Part shown: piece after piece, positions 21,060 to 31,402 of the stretch | Layout of the letters: each line of letters begins with the position of its first letter | Position numbering within the stretch: the first letter of the stretch is position 1 | Assembly: GCA_009731375.1 (NCBI GenBank) | Contig: BJOX01000002.1 | Coordinates: 1,426,665 to 1,490,664, forward strand | Reading direction: 5' to 3' | DNA from: Paulinella micropora | Taxonomy: Eukaryota; Cercozoa; Imbricatea; Euglyphida | DNA length: 64,000 nt | Program-made: the position numbers and the translations under genes | Notes under the pieces: generated by a model | Told to the model about the DNA's origin: nothing | Databases searched by the model: none | Seen by the model: the letters and a program-made list of their open reading frames with translations, nothing else

Positions 21060-21877
21060 TAAGTATTTTTTTCTCTAGAAGTATTGTGGACCTGATCGAT
21101 TGCGAACATAGCATTGATCCAATATCGTCCCGACAACCTTACTTAGATATTAAAGCTGCTACAGCATTCATTCTTATAGAGATTAACAAGACAGCTGACA
21201 AAAAATAGGCAGTCTATTCTCTTGCTTTGGAAGAGACAGACGAGACGGCCACGAAACAGCACCGTTACGGGATCGCTATTTGAGTGAGCGATGGTGTTTC
21301 CTGGATACGACCCGCATTAGTACCAGAATGATGATCTCATTAAAGACTCTACAGTCTAATCAAGAACTGATATATTTTAATAACATGAACTGCTACACCG
21401 GATTCCATCGATCTCTACTTGTATCGGCATATCGCAAGGTTAGGGCGCACTCAACCCAACTTCGGATATAGTCGTCAGACTTGATCACCTGACACTATAT
21501 TAAATGATACCGATTTATACAAGGGTATGTCTTCACAAAAAGTAAATGTATTTATGGAAACCGACGACCGGTTATTACATATATATGGAAATGGCGACAT
21601 TACATTATTACTCAACCATAAAACATTATACTTGGACATACTGCACAAATATCTTATCGACAGAAGAAAGAGGAAGATTTTAATATAGATACTGAATGTG
21701 CTAGAGTATATATACGATTGGTACCGGGGCAAGTATCATTGTTGTTTTATAACGGCTAATTCGTGGGTTGATGTATCTTCATGCATAACTCTAAACGAAT
21801 CCTAGTCAGAAAAGAAATCAGTTCAAAGCGTATTATGTCGGAAACGAAGTTCCGCCATAAAAAACTGGGATGGGTAC
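21060..21877 (+). other. 3' non-coding region of the LTR element with polypurine tract
   Basis: No ORF of note. Ends in AAAAAACTGGGATGGGTAC just before the 3' LTR, a purine-rich tract in the position of the plus-strand primer. Confidence 0.6.
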
Positions 21878-22095
21878 TGTGGACATCACCCCCCGAATTA
21901 TCCGGTAAAAAGCTTATTTATAGATTTCGTCTGGCCGGACACGTCTGAAATGCCTATTTGATCCTGGTCTTTTGGCGGCTTTTTGTCTTTGCGTCACTGA
22001 GCTAATATAACGAGATATCATTCTCTTTTTTGAGGACTGTGTTTGGTTATATTACCGACTTACTCTTCCATTGAGCTATCGTTGGGGATAGTACA
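21878..22095 (+). repeat. 3' LTR
   Basis: Direct repeat of 11804-12021, 218 bp, TGTGGACATC to GATAGTACA. Confidence 0.9.
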
Positions 22096-22459
22096 ACACA
22101 AGTTTTCTTTTTTTGTCATATTAAGAGTTATACTATTAATATCACTGGTAGTTTTTTATATTTCATTTCAGTAAAGGGAAGGTACTGGAAATAACGAAGT
22201 GGAGGGTGGTGCTTGATTGTTTATGCAGTCAGACGAATAGGTCCGTAGAGGGTTATATATTGATTTTACATAAATTGTGACATCATAGCAACATGAAAGA
22301 ACTTTTCAATAACTTAGTAACAATGAAAGTCCGAGGGTCTTGCTTCTCGTTAGTATGGATGTCAGCTCTTAACAGACGAATAGCAAACTCAAGTTCAACT
22401 TGAAGATCAAATTTTCAAACATTGCGCAAAACAACTTCCTCCTTCCAACACACATCTAT

Positions 22460-22753
22460 TACCTAATACACGCGCAGTGGCATATTTCCATGTTTCTGCT
22501 TACGACTAGGAATGTACTGGCTGTCCGCAGCTCTTGCACTTGGTGCCGGCCTGGCATAGGCCCATACAAGGGAGCCGGTCGGCCCCGAGGGCGAGAAGGC
22601 GCACGCGCCTCCTGCAGGTGCCGGCGCGGACATCGCAGAACCAGTAGTACTGCGACTGTCCTGAGCTGCCTGTTTTTTTCTGGCTGCTGCACAATCCAGA
22701 CAACACAACACAGCATGATACAACCAGGCAAGCGTTACCAGGGCAGCTGTACC
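22460..22753 (-). other. GC-rich possible coding stretch downstream of the TIR-like gene
   Basis: Open in several minus frames. One gives a Cys-rich product (CMGLCQAGTKCKSCGQ), another an Ala/Pro/Ser-rich one. It follows a TAA, so it may be 3' UTR or an alternative exon. Not assigned. Confidence 0.25.
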
Positions 22754-23865
22754 TTATGGCCGCTGCTGGCTGGCCCGGAGCCGCTCGATCTCCACCCGCA
22801 GCCCCGCTTCCCTTTCCTCCTCCACACTTGCGGTCGGTGCCACGTCCTGCACCTACAGCGACACGAGACTCATTCCATCTATAACAAAATGCTTGCGCAC
22901 GACTTCCAGGATGTGCAATTCTTCTCAAAAATAGCTTGGTCATTTGGGCTACATCTAGAACGATGTACCGGCAACGATGGCTGTCCGACAGGGCTTGCTG
23001 CTCGCTCTGCTCGCTCTGCACGCTCCTTTGCCTCCGACGCCGCCACCTGCTCGTCAGTCAGGGGCTCCAATGAAGGGACTCACCAGGCGCCGCACCAGCT
23101 CATCGCACATGGCCAACGACTGGGTACAACAGAGGCACACCACAGACACAACAGCAGGAGCAGTTTGTGTCAACATCAAACGAAAGGAGAAAGTAAGCTA
23201 CAAAAATGTTATTGGAAGCAAAAAGCGCATAAAGAAAAGCAAATGCAGCGACCTCGTATGCGCGCTCTGCCTTCGGACGAAACACCTGAGCACACGATAA
23301 AGACACAACGTCGAACTCTTTTCTCGATCATAGAAATCATTTTCAAAACATCACGCACACAAGCACACAAGCAAGATACAGGGTGACCATAGCTTCCAGT
23401 TCTCCGACAACTGACATCACCCACTGTGCGGCGTTGCGGCTCTCCCGCCCTCCAAACTCCCAACCTGCCTCTTCACTGTAGAGAGCAAAGAGAGGCTTAG
23501 CATGCTGCACTGCGTAGCGCAGATGCGTCATGGAGCTGGAACCCTCAGTCAGCACTCCCCCCGTCAAGAGCACAGCCACTCGCTCCGCGCTCTTCAGCTC
23601 CGCAGGCACAGCGGGCTCGTCGCTTATGTGCAATGCAAGACCCTGGTAGCGTTCTTGTAGCGCCCCACGCAGCTCCGACTCCATCGCACGGCCTTTTTCC
23701 CCGCGGATGACAAAGACGCGCGGCCAGGTGCTCTGAGCCTTGGAGTCCTTGCTAAACACAAATATGCATATGCCAACATAATACAAATGATAACACCTAG
23801 ATGCCTTTCAAGACCATCTAAAATTGCCGTACTCACACGCGCACACAAGCACACATACACGCGTT

Positions 23866-23905
<40 letters not shown>

Positions 23906-24236
23906 CACACGCATGTACACATACAACATTTACATAATACAATTATATATTATGTATAATTTACACATTAATACAGCATACATATACAGGATCGTTTCAA
24001 TATGACCGATGACTGCGGGAGAGCCTTGGGCGGCAGCCGCTCGCCCCATGCACAGCCCTGCTTCGCTGCTTGTGCAAACATCTCGCGCACCAGCGCAGCT
24101 ACCTGCACAGACGTGCGCCAGGACGAGATTTTTGTAAAGATATAGAATCGGGCATGATAGCAAAGCTGCAAAATGGACAAGTAAAACACAGAAGCACATG
24201 GTACTCTGACCTCAAAGTTCCGTCTTCGATAGGGAA
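22754..24236 (-). CDS. TIR-like domain protein, multi-exon, 5' end lost in gap
   Basis: Seven exons chain with GT-AG borders and matching phase: to 24211, 24102-24014, 23751-23388, 23285-23253, 23119-23084, 23046-22969, 22852-22754 (TAA). The large exon has a TIR-like fold pattern: strand RVFVIRGEKG, ERVAVLLTGGVL, then AKPLFALYSEEAGW and FGGRE. TIR-like modules in algal and oomycete proteins end with a helix such as AYESLAMCDELVRRL; the first two exons show a similar end (PYRRRNFE with VAALVREMF), so at least two tandem modules are likely. The C-terminus is an Ala/Glu/Arg coiled coil. TIR domains act in signalling or NAD+ cleavage; no catalytic Glu was assigned. A 10-N gap cuts the 5' end. 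Confidence 0.5.
23870..23900. repeat. (CA)n microsatellite in intron
   Basis: Dinucleotide run between two exons of the TIR-like gene. Confidence 0.85.
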
Positions 24237-24375
24237 NNNNNNNNNNATTAATTATTGAAATCAAGCAATATAAATATTGTATCTTTTCAATATAAATATT
24301 GAATGAACATTGACTTTATTCACGAAGTAGATTGACTTTATTCACGAAGTACATTGACTTTATTCACGAAGGGAT

Positions 24376-24530
24376 ACGACAGGTTCTTCTTCTTCTTCTT
24401 CTTCTTGTTCTTCTTCTTGTTCTTCTTCTTGTTCTTCTTCTTGTTCTTCTTCTTGTTCTTCTTCTTGTTCTTCTTCTTGTTCTTCTTCTTGTTCTTCTTC
24501 TTGTTCTTCTTCTTGTTCTCTTTTTGCTTC
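24376..24530. repeat. (CTTCTTCTTGTT)n repeat
   Basis: A regular 12-base unit, about eleven copies. On the minus strand it would encode EEEQ repeats, in a frame different from the polyQ ORF just upstream, so coding use is doubtful. Confidence 0.85.
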
Positions 24531-24550
24531 CTCTTCGTCTGCGTCAAAAT

Positions 24551-25239
24551 CTACAAATTCCAATTGCGCATGCTGCTGTGGTTGTTGCGGTTGCCGTTGT
24601 TGATGTTGCTGATGTTGTTGTTCTTCCTCCTCTCTCGTCTGTTTCGTCTAAATCTACAAGTTGTTCTGTCCTCCTCGTCTGTTTGCACCTGCTGCTGTTG
24701 TTGGCGTTGTTGTTGTTGTCCTTGTTGCTGCTGTGGTTGCTGCGGTTGTCGTTGTTGCTGCTGTGGTTGTTGCGGTTGTCGTTGTTGATGTTGCTGATGT
24801 TGTTGTTGTTGTTGTTGTTGTTGCTGTTGCAGCTGTTGCTGCAGACTGTGTGGTAAGTACTGGCTCTGATCCAGCTGTATGAAAAACCATCGCCGCGCTT
24901 GCAACGGAACTGGTGCCACCATGCACTGCTCTTTCAAGTGGCACAGCGGCAGGAATGTCAAAGTTGGTTTTGGCAAACTGGAGTCACAGATAGATATCAA
25001 GCGCTCGTTTTCGTATGAAATTGTCTGAAAAAGTTGTACTCTTGCCAAGTCAACAAAACTCTGAGACAGCGCTGAATCAAGTGATAAACGAACGTAGTAT
25101 TCCACGCATGCAGCATACGGTTGCCGATTACCGACAAAATGGAAATTGTGAGTAGCATCTTCGAAAATGCTCTTCAAACTTTTCCCATCAAGAGTCAAGA
25201 AGCTGCTGCCACCTGCAAACAGTTAGACAAATATCGTCG

Positions 25240-25297
<58 letters not shown>

Positions 25298-26054
25298 ACA
25301 CAGTTGCAATGTAAACATTGAAATTCAGTGAATACATATATTGCAGGTATAACATAATACAAAAAGCAATATACATATTGACATTTAGTTAATATTTACA
25401 TTGCAGAAACGCAATGTAAATACTGAAATCTCTTCAATATTGAGCCTTTTTTAGCAATATAAATATATTCAGATTAAGTCAATATTGAGATTGCAAAAAT
25501 GCCTGGCAAGGTTTTGACTGTATATGAAACAGGCAGTTCGAAGCTGAGGGGGACACCATCAAATTTGATAGGTCAACGCGCGAGCATTTCTCTTTTATCT
25601 CTGCAATCAGCTCATCCACGTTGTGCCAAGGCCTGTCCTCGTTAAATGCCATGGCATTCAATGCATGACCTACTACTCCGGCATGTGCGTCACACATCGA
25701 GCGTCCATGATAAGCCGCAAAGAAAAACCAGCGCAAGCGGATTAGATTGTGTTTTGCCTTCCAGGTACCTAGACCGGATCGCAAACAATCACGTGTGTCA
25801 ATACCCGTAAAAGCAAAAAAGCGCGTCACGAGCAATATATCAGAATATGTCACAACAAAGCAATACAATTGACTTACTGAACATGGCGATAGTAGGAGAA
25901 AGTTTGAAGTGGTTGGGTCCTCCATCAGAAAAGATTGTTACCTCCCGAAGCTTACAAGGGTCATGGTCCAACGATGCCTTCTTGATTTTCACAAACAGAT
26001 GCTCAAACGCCTCGTGTACGTAGGGTGGATTGCTCTTGACATCGTCACCACCGT
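24551..26054 (-). CDS. Transposase-like (DDE-type) protein with polyglutamine tail
   Basis: Exons 26054-25878, 25768-25519 and about 25207-24551. The first intron is clear: donor GTAAGTC, acceptor CTAG, phase 1, 109 bp. Conserved pieces are TIFSDGGPNHFK, RLRWFFFAAYHGRSMCDAHAG and, across the second junction, HS-SFL with THNFHFVGN. The order SDG..HFK, then W.FF...HG...CDA, is seen in transposon-derived proteins of many invertebrates and algae; I cannot name the family with certainty. The C-terminus is 60-80 residues of Gln/His/Arg repeats from a (CAA/CAG)n microsatellite. The start lies upstream and is not resolved; an 18-base tandem repeat sits in the preceding intron (26060-26125). Second-intron borders are inferred. 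Confidence 0.5.
25240..25282. repeat. (AT)n microsatellite in intron
   Basis: AT dinucleotide run in the intron before the polyQ exon. Around it (24248-24310, 25300-25500) a roughly 25-base motif containing GCAATATAAATATT recurs with changes. Confidence 0.8.
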
Positions 26055-26697
26055 CTGCAAGTACGATGCCCATATCCCGAGTCGCGATGCCCATATCCCG
26101 AGTCCCGATGCCCGTATCCCGAGTCTCTTCTTGGCGCTCGATCTTCCCCCCCCCCCCCATGTGGAAAACGCCTGTATGTATATCCTCGATAGCCTCCACC
26201 TCCGCCCTGAAGGCGCCGTTTCGCCGGTTTTGACTGTGGTATTTTGAGCGTCACCACTGGCAAGGCGATCATACGGTTTACCAGTTCCGCATCTTCATCC
26301 TCAAGGACCCAACTGACCGGATTGGAATCCTCCCTATACTTTTGCCACTGAGCCATCCTGGTTGCCGTTAAATCTGTTTGTAGTATTGCCTGTGCCACTA
26401 TTTCCATGACCACTGGCTTCGTCCCCATATCCCTCCACAACTTGGACGATACCAGCGGGTATATCTCCCGTTTGCTGTGTAGCAAGCTGAGCCCCACAAT
26501 CTCCAAGAAGATCTCCCGTAGCCCAACCCGCTTCGCCACCAGAGCCAGGCCCTCCGCCGCTTCTTTCAACGCTTCCTTCTCATCCCCGGCGTCCAGGAGC
26601 TGTCTGAACCCATAGACTTGGGCAAACACGAAATGGGCGGCGTCCACCACCTTCCCCCGCGATCCTTTTATTTGTGAATTTCCGCTCAAAAGCATCA
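26045..26697 (-). CDS. Hypothetical protein, GGY/RDSGYGH tail (ORF cluster 1)
   Basis: About 217 residues, last ORF of a tightly packed minus-strand series. Its ATG (26695-26693) shares the A of the stop of the ORF before it (TGATG). The front is helical (AHFVFAQVYGFRQLL, ALKEAAEGLALVAKR). The tail has GGGGGYRGYTYRRF and three copies of RDSGYGH made by an 18-base tandem repeat, suggesting RNA binding. No homologue recognised. Confidence 0.45.
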
Positions 26698-27234
26698 CTC
26701 CACGTTTTCTGGTCGATTAACTTTAAATGTTCGTCTCCCGAACCCAATCAAGTTGGGGCCCAACATGTAGCAAATTTGGTCCGCCTTGTCCCCACACTGT
26801 GCTGACTTCGACTCCGTCTTCAATACCACGATGAATGTACGCAGTTTGTTCATGTAGTCATAGTACGTCGCTTTGCCCGTGTCGATCGCCTTCTGAGATT
26901 GTCCCCTGTCTTTCCACAACTGTGTGAGCTGCAGCTGCCTTATAACCCTCTCCCTCTGCTCTTTGCCTCCAATTCTCGACCGACTTGAACTTCTGTGTCT
27001 GCGCCTCTTGTCGGAGCGATCCCGATCCCGTGATCCCGATCTCGAGCGTACCCCATCTGATCCCGATCCAGAACGGCGTCTCGCGCTCCTCCGTCTTTCC
27101 TTCCAGTCTTTTCCCCGATTCCGTTTAACCGGTGACTCCCCCATCGGAGACTCCTTCATCACCGCTAACCGGATCCGTATCACGTGTACCATCCTCGCAC
27201 ACATCCGTTTAGCATAGACAACCCGAACACCCAT
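26695..27234 (-). CDS. Hypothetical RS-rich protein (ORF cluster 2)
   Basis: Up to 179 residues; a likelier start is the ATG giving MKESPMGESP (about 27156), since the first part overlaps the previous ORF. An Arg/Ser-rich segment (RSRSGSRDRDRSDKRRRHRS) is followed by a helical region. It resembles nucleocapsid-like or splicing-factor-like basic proteins only in composition. It is followed directly by ORF 1 through TGATG. Confidence 0.45.
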   Translation of the reverse strand: MGVRVVYAKRMCARMVHVIRIRLAVMKESPMGESPVKRNRGKDWKERRRSARRRSGSGSDGVRSRSGSRDRDRSDKRRRHRSSSRSRIGGKEQRERVIRQLQLTQLWKDRGQSQKAIDTGKATYYDYMNKLRTFIVVLKTESKSAQCGDKADQICYMLGPNLIGFGRRTFKVNRPENVE

Positions 27235-27605
27235 CGCCGCAGCTCTCTCCGTTTCGCCTCTTTGTCATCATCCGACGCCTCCTCCCCCAATTCCAATGCC
27301 GTCTCCATCAACTTGTTCAAAGTCGATTCCTTATTTTTCTCCATCCTTGTCGCTGCATCATACGCTATACCGGGCATGTACTCCAGGACCTTCATTGCTT
27401 CGTATGCCTGGATTGCCGCCGCTCGAATACCCATAGCAAAACCCGAATGGTATTCCTGAAGCAAGTCTGCCAGGTCCTCCGCTGGACTTTTGGAGAATTC
27501 CCCGTCCCATGCCTTCCGGGCATCGTCCCATTTCCCCGCCGCTTGCTGTATCTCCTTCCGGAATCCGTATATTCTTCGCCGTGTGGCACAATGCCGCGAT
27601 GTCAC
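27180..27605 (-). CDS. Hypothetical helical protein (ORF cluster 3)
   Basis: 141 residues, Ala/Glu/Lys-rich and predicted helical throughout (ADLLQEYHSGFAMGIRAAAI, MEKNKESTLNKLMETALELG). Overlaps ORF 2 in another frame. No motif recognised. Confidence 0.45.
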   Translation of the reverse strand: MTSRHCATRRRIYGFRKEIQQAAGKWDDARKAWDGEFSKSPAEDLADLLQEYHSGFAMGIRAAAIQAYEAMKVLEYMPGIAYDAATRMEKNKESTLNKLMETALELGEEASDDDKEAKRRELRRWVFGLSMLNGCVRGWYT

Positions 27606-27649
27606 CAGCTGTTATAATGACAGTGTCCTTCCTCTAGCATAGGGCGCAT

Positions 27650-28131
27650 CTAATACTTCACCAGGTCCCCTTTCTTCACCCTTCCCCGATAAAATCCCAC
27701 CCCCATATATAGAGCCTCCGCCAAGTGGATCAACGTGACCATTGGCAAAGTTTTACCCGGCCCGCATGAATGTTTGCCCCTTTGCCACTCCCGTGAACTC
27801 CAATCTTCCATCTCACCCAACAAATTAAACCCCCTTCTGCATCTCTCTTCATCCACACCAAGTACTGTGTCGGTGATAACTGCTGGTATGTCTCTGCCGC
27901 CATCTCCGGCACCCTTTGCATCATGTCGTGGAAGTTCAACACCATGGACATCGACGGAGGTTTTTTAGCGTATTCCGGATCAGTCGCCGCCACCGGGGCC
28001 TCTGCCTTGGCTTCCGATGTCCGCATGGACGCCCCCTTCCTCCCCACCGGAGTAAATGGTGTTGCCGCCATCTTCGGTGGCATCCACCCCACGCCTTCCA
28101 CCTTCGCTTCTCCTCCCCCGATTGCTGCCAT
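27650..28131 (-). CDS. Hypothetical protein, probably frameshifted (ORF cluster 4)
   Basis: ATG at 28131 starts 133 residues (PVAATDPEYAKKPPSMSMVL...) that end at 27730 in one frame. From about 27845 a second frame continues with GEMEDWSSREWQRGK to a stop at 27650. The switch lies at a G-run (CCCCC on the plus strand, 27830-27834), so a single-base indel or assembly error is likely. Confidence 0.4.
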
Positions 28132-28138
28132 GTAAACT

Positions 28139-28408
28139 CTAAAGTAGGGAGCATATCATATCTGTCCAATTGCCCATACATTCATCCCCGCCATGTACCC
28201 GCTCTCTCTTATAACATATCAAGACCCCAAACCCGCTCCCATAGACCCTTTTGTTATTCCGCTGCCAAAACCTCTGTTTGTTTTCGTTTTCCATGTCTGT
28301 AATTGTAAACCCCTCCTTATTTGGGTCCTTTCCTTCTTTCCCCCAATAAACCTCTGGTGACACCTCCCAATTCATCCTTTCCCATTCCTCCTCAGGGATG
28401 CCTCGCAT
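28139..28408 (-). CDS. Hypothetical protein (ORF cluster 5)
   Basis: 89 residues, Trp/Glu-rich (RGIPEEEWERMNWEVSPEVY). Its ATG follows directly on the TGA of the previous ORF in the same frame (TGA-ATG), so the two may be one broken gene or coupled ORFs. Confidence 0.4.
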   Translation of the reverse strand: MRGIPEEEWERMNWEVSPEVYWGKEGKDPNKEGFTITDMENENKQRFWQRNNKRVYGSGFGVLICYKRERVHGGDECMGNWTDMICSLL

Positions 28409-28720
28409 TCACTCCACCACCTCTGCCGCAGTCTCTTGCCGACAGTCACTGTCTTCCTTCTTTGCCGGTTCCTCTCTCGTCCTCTTTGATTCCCGAGCTG
28501 ACGTGTCCTCTTGTCTCTCTATCTCCCTATTAGGTTCCCTTTCCCTCTGAACCCACTGTCTATAATCCATCTGTAGTTCCTGAACCCATGCCCATGTCTC
28601 GATGCTCTCCCAGTCCCTGTGACAGTCCGGTCCCTTCGGGTCCAGCAATTCTATCAAACCCCTTAGCAGTAAAAGTTCAACAAACATCGTCCAGCTGTCT
28701 TCGCCCCGTTTCCTTAAAAC
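28409..28720 (-). CDS. Hypothetical protein (ORF cluster 6)
   Basis: About 92 residues from ATG at 28687, with the frame open further upstream (KRWIDVLRKRGEDSWT). Leu-rich helix (MFVELLLLRGLIELLDPKG), then a charged Arg/Glu tail. Same frame as ORF 5 and as ORF 7, each separated by stop codons. Confidence 0.4.
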   Translation of the reverse strand, partial: VLRKRGEDSWTMFVELLLLRGLIELLDPKGPDCHRDWESIETWAWVQELQMDYRQWVQREREPNREIERQEDTSARESKRTREEPAKKEDSDCRQETAAEVVE

Positions 28721-28825
28721 ATCAATCCACCGTTTTGCTTGCTGAGGCTTTCCTCTTGCACAAGCCCATGCCGTATACGTATGTACCCGTTCCTCTTTCC
28801 TGGCATGTCCTCTCTACTTTTGTCA

Positions 28826-29134
28826 TCATGCCATAAAAGCGAATTGATACCGCGCCTTCTCTGTGGCCGCAAATATTTTCCATATCGCCTCTTTCTCTAC
28901 CCCGTCCCACCTATACCATTGTAGTTCCCACAAATCCCTAATCGCCATCCAACGTCTATCATTACGAACCCGTTCCGTCCCCAGTATTTCCCCCACCTTC
29001 ACATCCCACTCGTCCCCCATTTCCTCCAGAAACCGTTGAGCTCCCTCCTCGACTTTGTATTCCACCCCCCTTGTCAGCCCCAACTTCTTCTCCTCCTCCG
29101 TCAACTCTAATTTCCCCGCTTCGTGCTTGCTCAT
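28826..29134 (-). CDS. Hypothetical protein (ORF cluster 7)
   Basis: 102 residues from ATG 29134 (MSKHEAGKLELTEEEKKLGL), Trp-rich C-terminus (IRDLWELQWYRWDG). Its stop overlaps the ATG of a small following ORF (ATGATGA). First clear ORF of the minus-strand series. No domain recognised. Confidence 0.4.
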   Translation of the reverse strand: MSKHEAGKLELTEEEKKLGLTRGVEYKVEEGAQRFLEEMGDEWDVKVGEILGTERVRNDRRWMAIRDLWELQWYRWDGVEKEAIWKIFAATEKARYQFAFMA

Positions 29135-29139
29135 CTGTT

Positions 29140-30990
29140 GCAGTACCTCCTAAATTAAGGACGGAAGGTACTATGTCTTGTGTCTGTCGGCGTTCGCCAA
29201 CTCTCCGTCTCTTCATTATTTCCCCTTTTCCCCGTTCCCCTTCTTGAAACCCTCTTCCATTTCCGCCCATTCCTCAGTCCATTGAAACGATTCTCCCAAC
29301 TCTATTGCTCCCCACATAATGCTCTTCGACTTTCCGAAAATGTTCCTCTGTGCAACCTCCCGTCTCAAATAGTTTCCTCGTCAAGACGTATTCCGTCTCA
29401 CACTTAAGGACCCAATTACCAACCTTAGGCTAAGCCCTCCAATCATATTCCTCATTCTCTTCTGTCTTCTCGCTCTCTTCCCTGTTCTCCTCTCCATCCC
29501 CGCTTGTCGTCTCCTTCTCGTCCTTATTCCCCCTCTCCATACCTAACGAATGGAAGTATGCATAGTCTCTCCCCCCCCCCCCCCCCCCCCCCCCCNNNNN
29601 NNNNNTTTTTAGGCTCTTCCCCCTCCATACGTTCTCCTAAAGTAGGGGCAAATTTCCATAATTCCTACCATGCCTGACGTCGGTACCCCCTACACCCCCT
29701 CTTTGCAGCCCTTTTTCCACTCTTCTTCAAGTCCCCCAGTCCATCAAGTTCCCCAAACTCTATTTCCTCCATCCTCATTCCCCTTCAAGTTCCCCATATT
29801 CCCCTCTACGCACTTCTACACTGCGTCTGCATGTCTCGTCTAGTCAGGCCGTTAGTGAGCGTGTGATATGGTGCAAACTAGCAGTAGTTCGTCTCATGGA
29901 AAAAGTCCGCAAATATCCTCGACAATTCTCCCTTTTGACTTGGCATGGTTCTGCTGTCTTTTGCCCGCTACACCCGTCCCATTTGTCGATTCCTTTTTAC
30001 GCCATGATGGCGTCATCTTTCCCCCTTGAAAAACCCCATTTCTCCTTTGAATTCCGACCACGTTTCAAGTTCCTCGTGTAGCCCCCATCCCCCTTATATA
30101 TCCCTCTGAGTAGAAACCCGTCTGCTTGTATCACCATTCCGGAAAAGCGTCCCCTCTAACCCCCCTTGACCGACCGACATGTCTGTCTCAAAACCGTCAT
30201 TGCTCCACCCTCTCTCTCTTGCAAAATCTTCCGACCTTATCCCCCATGCCCTTGTTTCATGTCTCCTTCTGCACCTCCTGGTCTCCATGCCCCCCAAGTA
30301 TCTCTTTTTCTGACAGAAAACCCTTTTTTCCTGTGTCTTTTTGCATGCCCCCCAAATTCAATCCAGCATGACACACTCACTCCCCAGCCCCCAAAATCCA
30401 TTTAAAAAAAACATCATAAAATAGCAACCAATCATAAAGCAAACGTAAATTCCGTACATCTGAACATTCCTCCATGAAATTTCCTTTGTCTTGTGAGGAG
30501 TAGTGCACCTGACCCACGGTACCACAGCAACCCACGCCCCATCACCAAACAAACCGAAAATAACACACTCTTCCAATTTTATTTAATAACCAAATGTTTT
30601 CAGAAAACGTGGAAAATCAAAGGACCGATCGTTCGACCCTCGCTCCCTTTTTTGCTAGAAGACAATCGTTTGCCTTTGTGAGAATTTCGTGCACGCTTCC
30701 GAGAAGCGGTTTCATGCAATCAGTGGTAAGCCACCACAGAGAGAATGGCAATCGTATGCCGTCAGCTAAAAGCTTTTCCACTCAGGCAGACACCGGCCCG
30801 GCCGGTTCTGCGTAAAAACGGATAGTTGAAAAAAATACGCAAAACGCGTGAGAAAAGGGGAAATAAGTTTAAAAAAACGAGAAAAAACTGTTAACAAGAA
30901 AAGGAGACTTGAAAAGGAACTTGAAGAGACAGATCGAAGCTCGATGATAAAGAGAAAACATAACAAGGGATAAGTTCTGTTGTAATAAAA
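29140..30990. other. Region without recognised gene
   Basis: C/T-rich plus strand, with a C-run and 10-N gap (29574-29605). Minus-strand fragments (for example WVLKCETEYVLTRKLFETGG near 29400) suggest the ORF cluster once extended further, but none has a start. Nothing identified in 29606-30990. Confidence 0.4.
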
Positions 30991-31033
30991 TAATAATAAT
31001 GGTAATAAAATAATAATAGTAATAATAATAATG

Positions 31034-31075
<42 letters not shown>
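30991..31075. repeat. (AAT)n microsatellite
   Basis: Trinucleotide tract immediately 5' of the SINE-like unit. Confidence 0.9.
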
Positions 31076-31344
31076 GTGCTTCTCTGTCAATGGCTGATGC
31101 ATTTCTGCACATGCGCCTCCATCGTCTCACCCGTGAGGGGAGTACGAAGAATTGACGATAAGCTCTAATGACACCCCCGCAAGGGCAGTTCCAACACTTC
31201 CAGACGGGCCGGTATGTTCAATGAAAATACTGGTCCAGAAATAGACCGGTATGTTCAATGAAAATACTGGTGGCACCGACGGGAATCGAACTGGCGACAG
31301 GGCCCAGATGGTAGAACTTGACCACTGGGCTATCACGGTGTCCA

Positions 31345-31345
<1 letters not shown>
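31076..31345 (-). mobile_element. tRNA-derived SINE-like element, copy 1, in (AAT)n
   Basis: A 270-bp unit between two (AAT)n tracts. On the minus strand it begins with a tRNA-like head (31343-31272), then a tandem 28-bp duplication (GACCGGTATGTTCAATGAAA at about 31214 and 31244) and a unique body to 31076. The body is repeated at 62092-62240, also after (AAT)n. Confidence 0.7.
31272..31343 (-). ncRNA. tRNA-like head of the SINE (Pol III promoter boxes)
   Basis: Minus strand: GGACACCGTGATAGCCCAGT at the 5' end fits an A box (TAGCCCAGTGG), and CAGTTCGATTCC fits a B box with one change. The ends pair as GG(A)CACC with GGTGCC, one bulged base. The T stem is poor, so a working tRNA gene is unlikely; no anticodon is assigned. 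Confidence 0.6.

Positions 31346-31402
<57 letters not shown>
31346..31402. repeat. (AAT)n microsatellite
   Basis: Follows the tRNA-like head of the SINE. Confidence 0.9.

Larger units (their letters stand above)
11804..22095 (+). mobile_element. Ty3/gypsy-type LTR retrotransposon, 10.3 kb
   Basis: Bounded by two 218-bp direct repeats (11804-12021 and 21878-22095) that begin TGTG and end TACA. Order inside: primer-binding site, leader, gag, spacer ORF, protease, RT/RNase H, integrase, one more ORF, purine-rich tract. Integrase after RNase H places it in the Ty3/gypsy group. LTR copies differ at only a few positions (for example AAAAAACTTA/AAAAAGCTTA), so insertion is fairly recent. Bases flanking the LTRs (TACTC and ACACA) do not form a clear target-site duplication. 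Confidence 0.92.

Noticed and set aside
11804-22095. Target-site duplication for the LTR element
   Set aside because: TACTC before the 5' LTR and ACACA after the 3' LTR do not match, so none is claimed.
31272-31343. Functional tRNA gene
   Set aside because: The T stem does not pair well, the acceptor has a bulge and the unit is part of a repeated SINE body.
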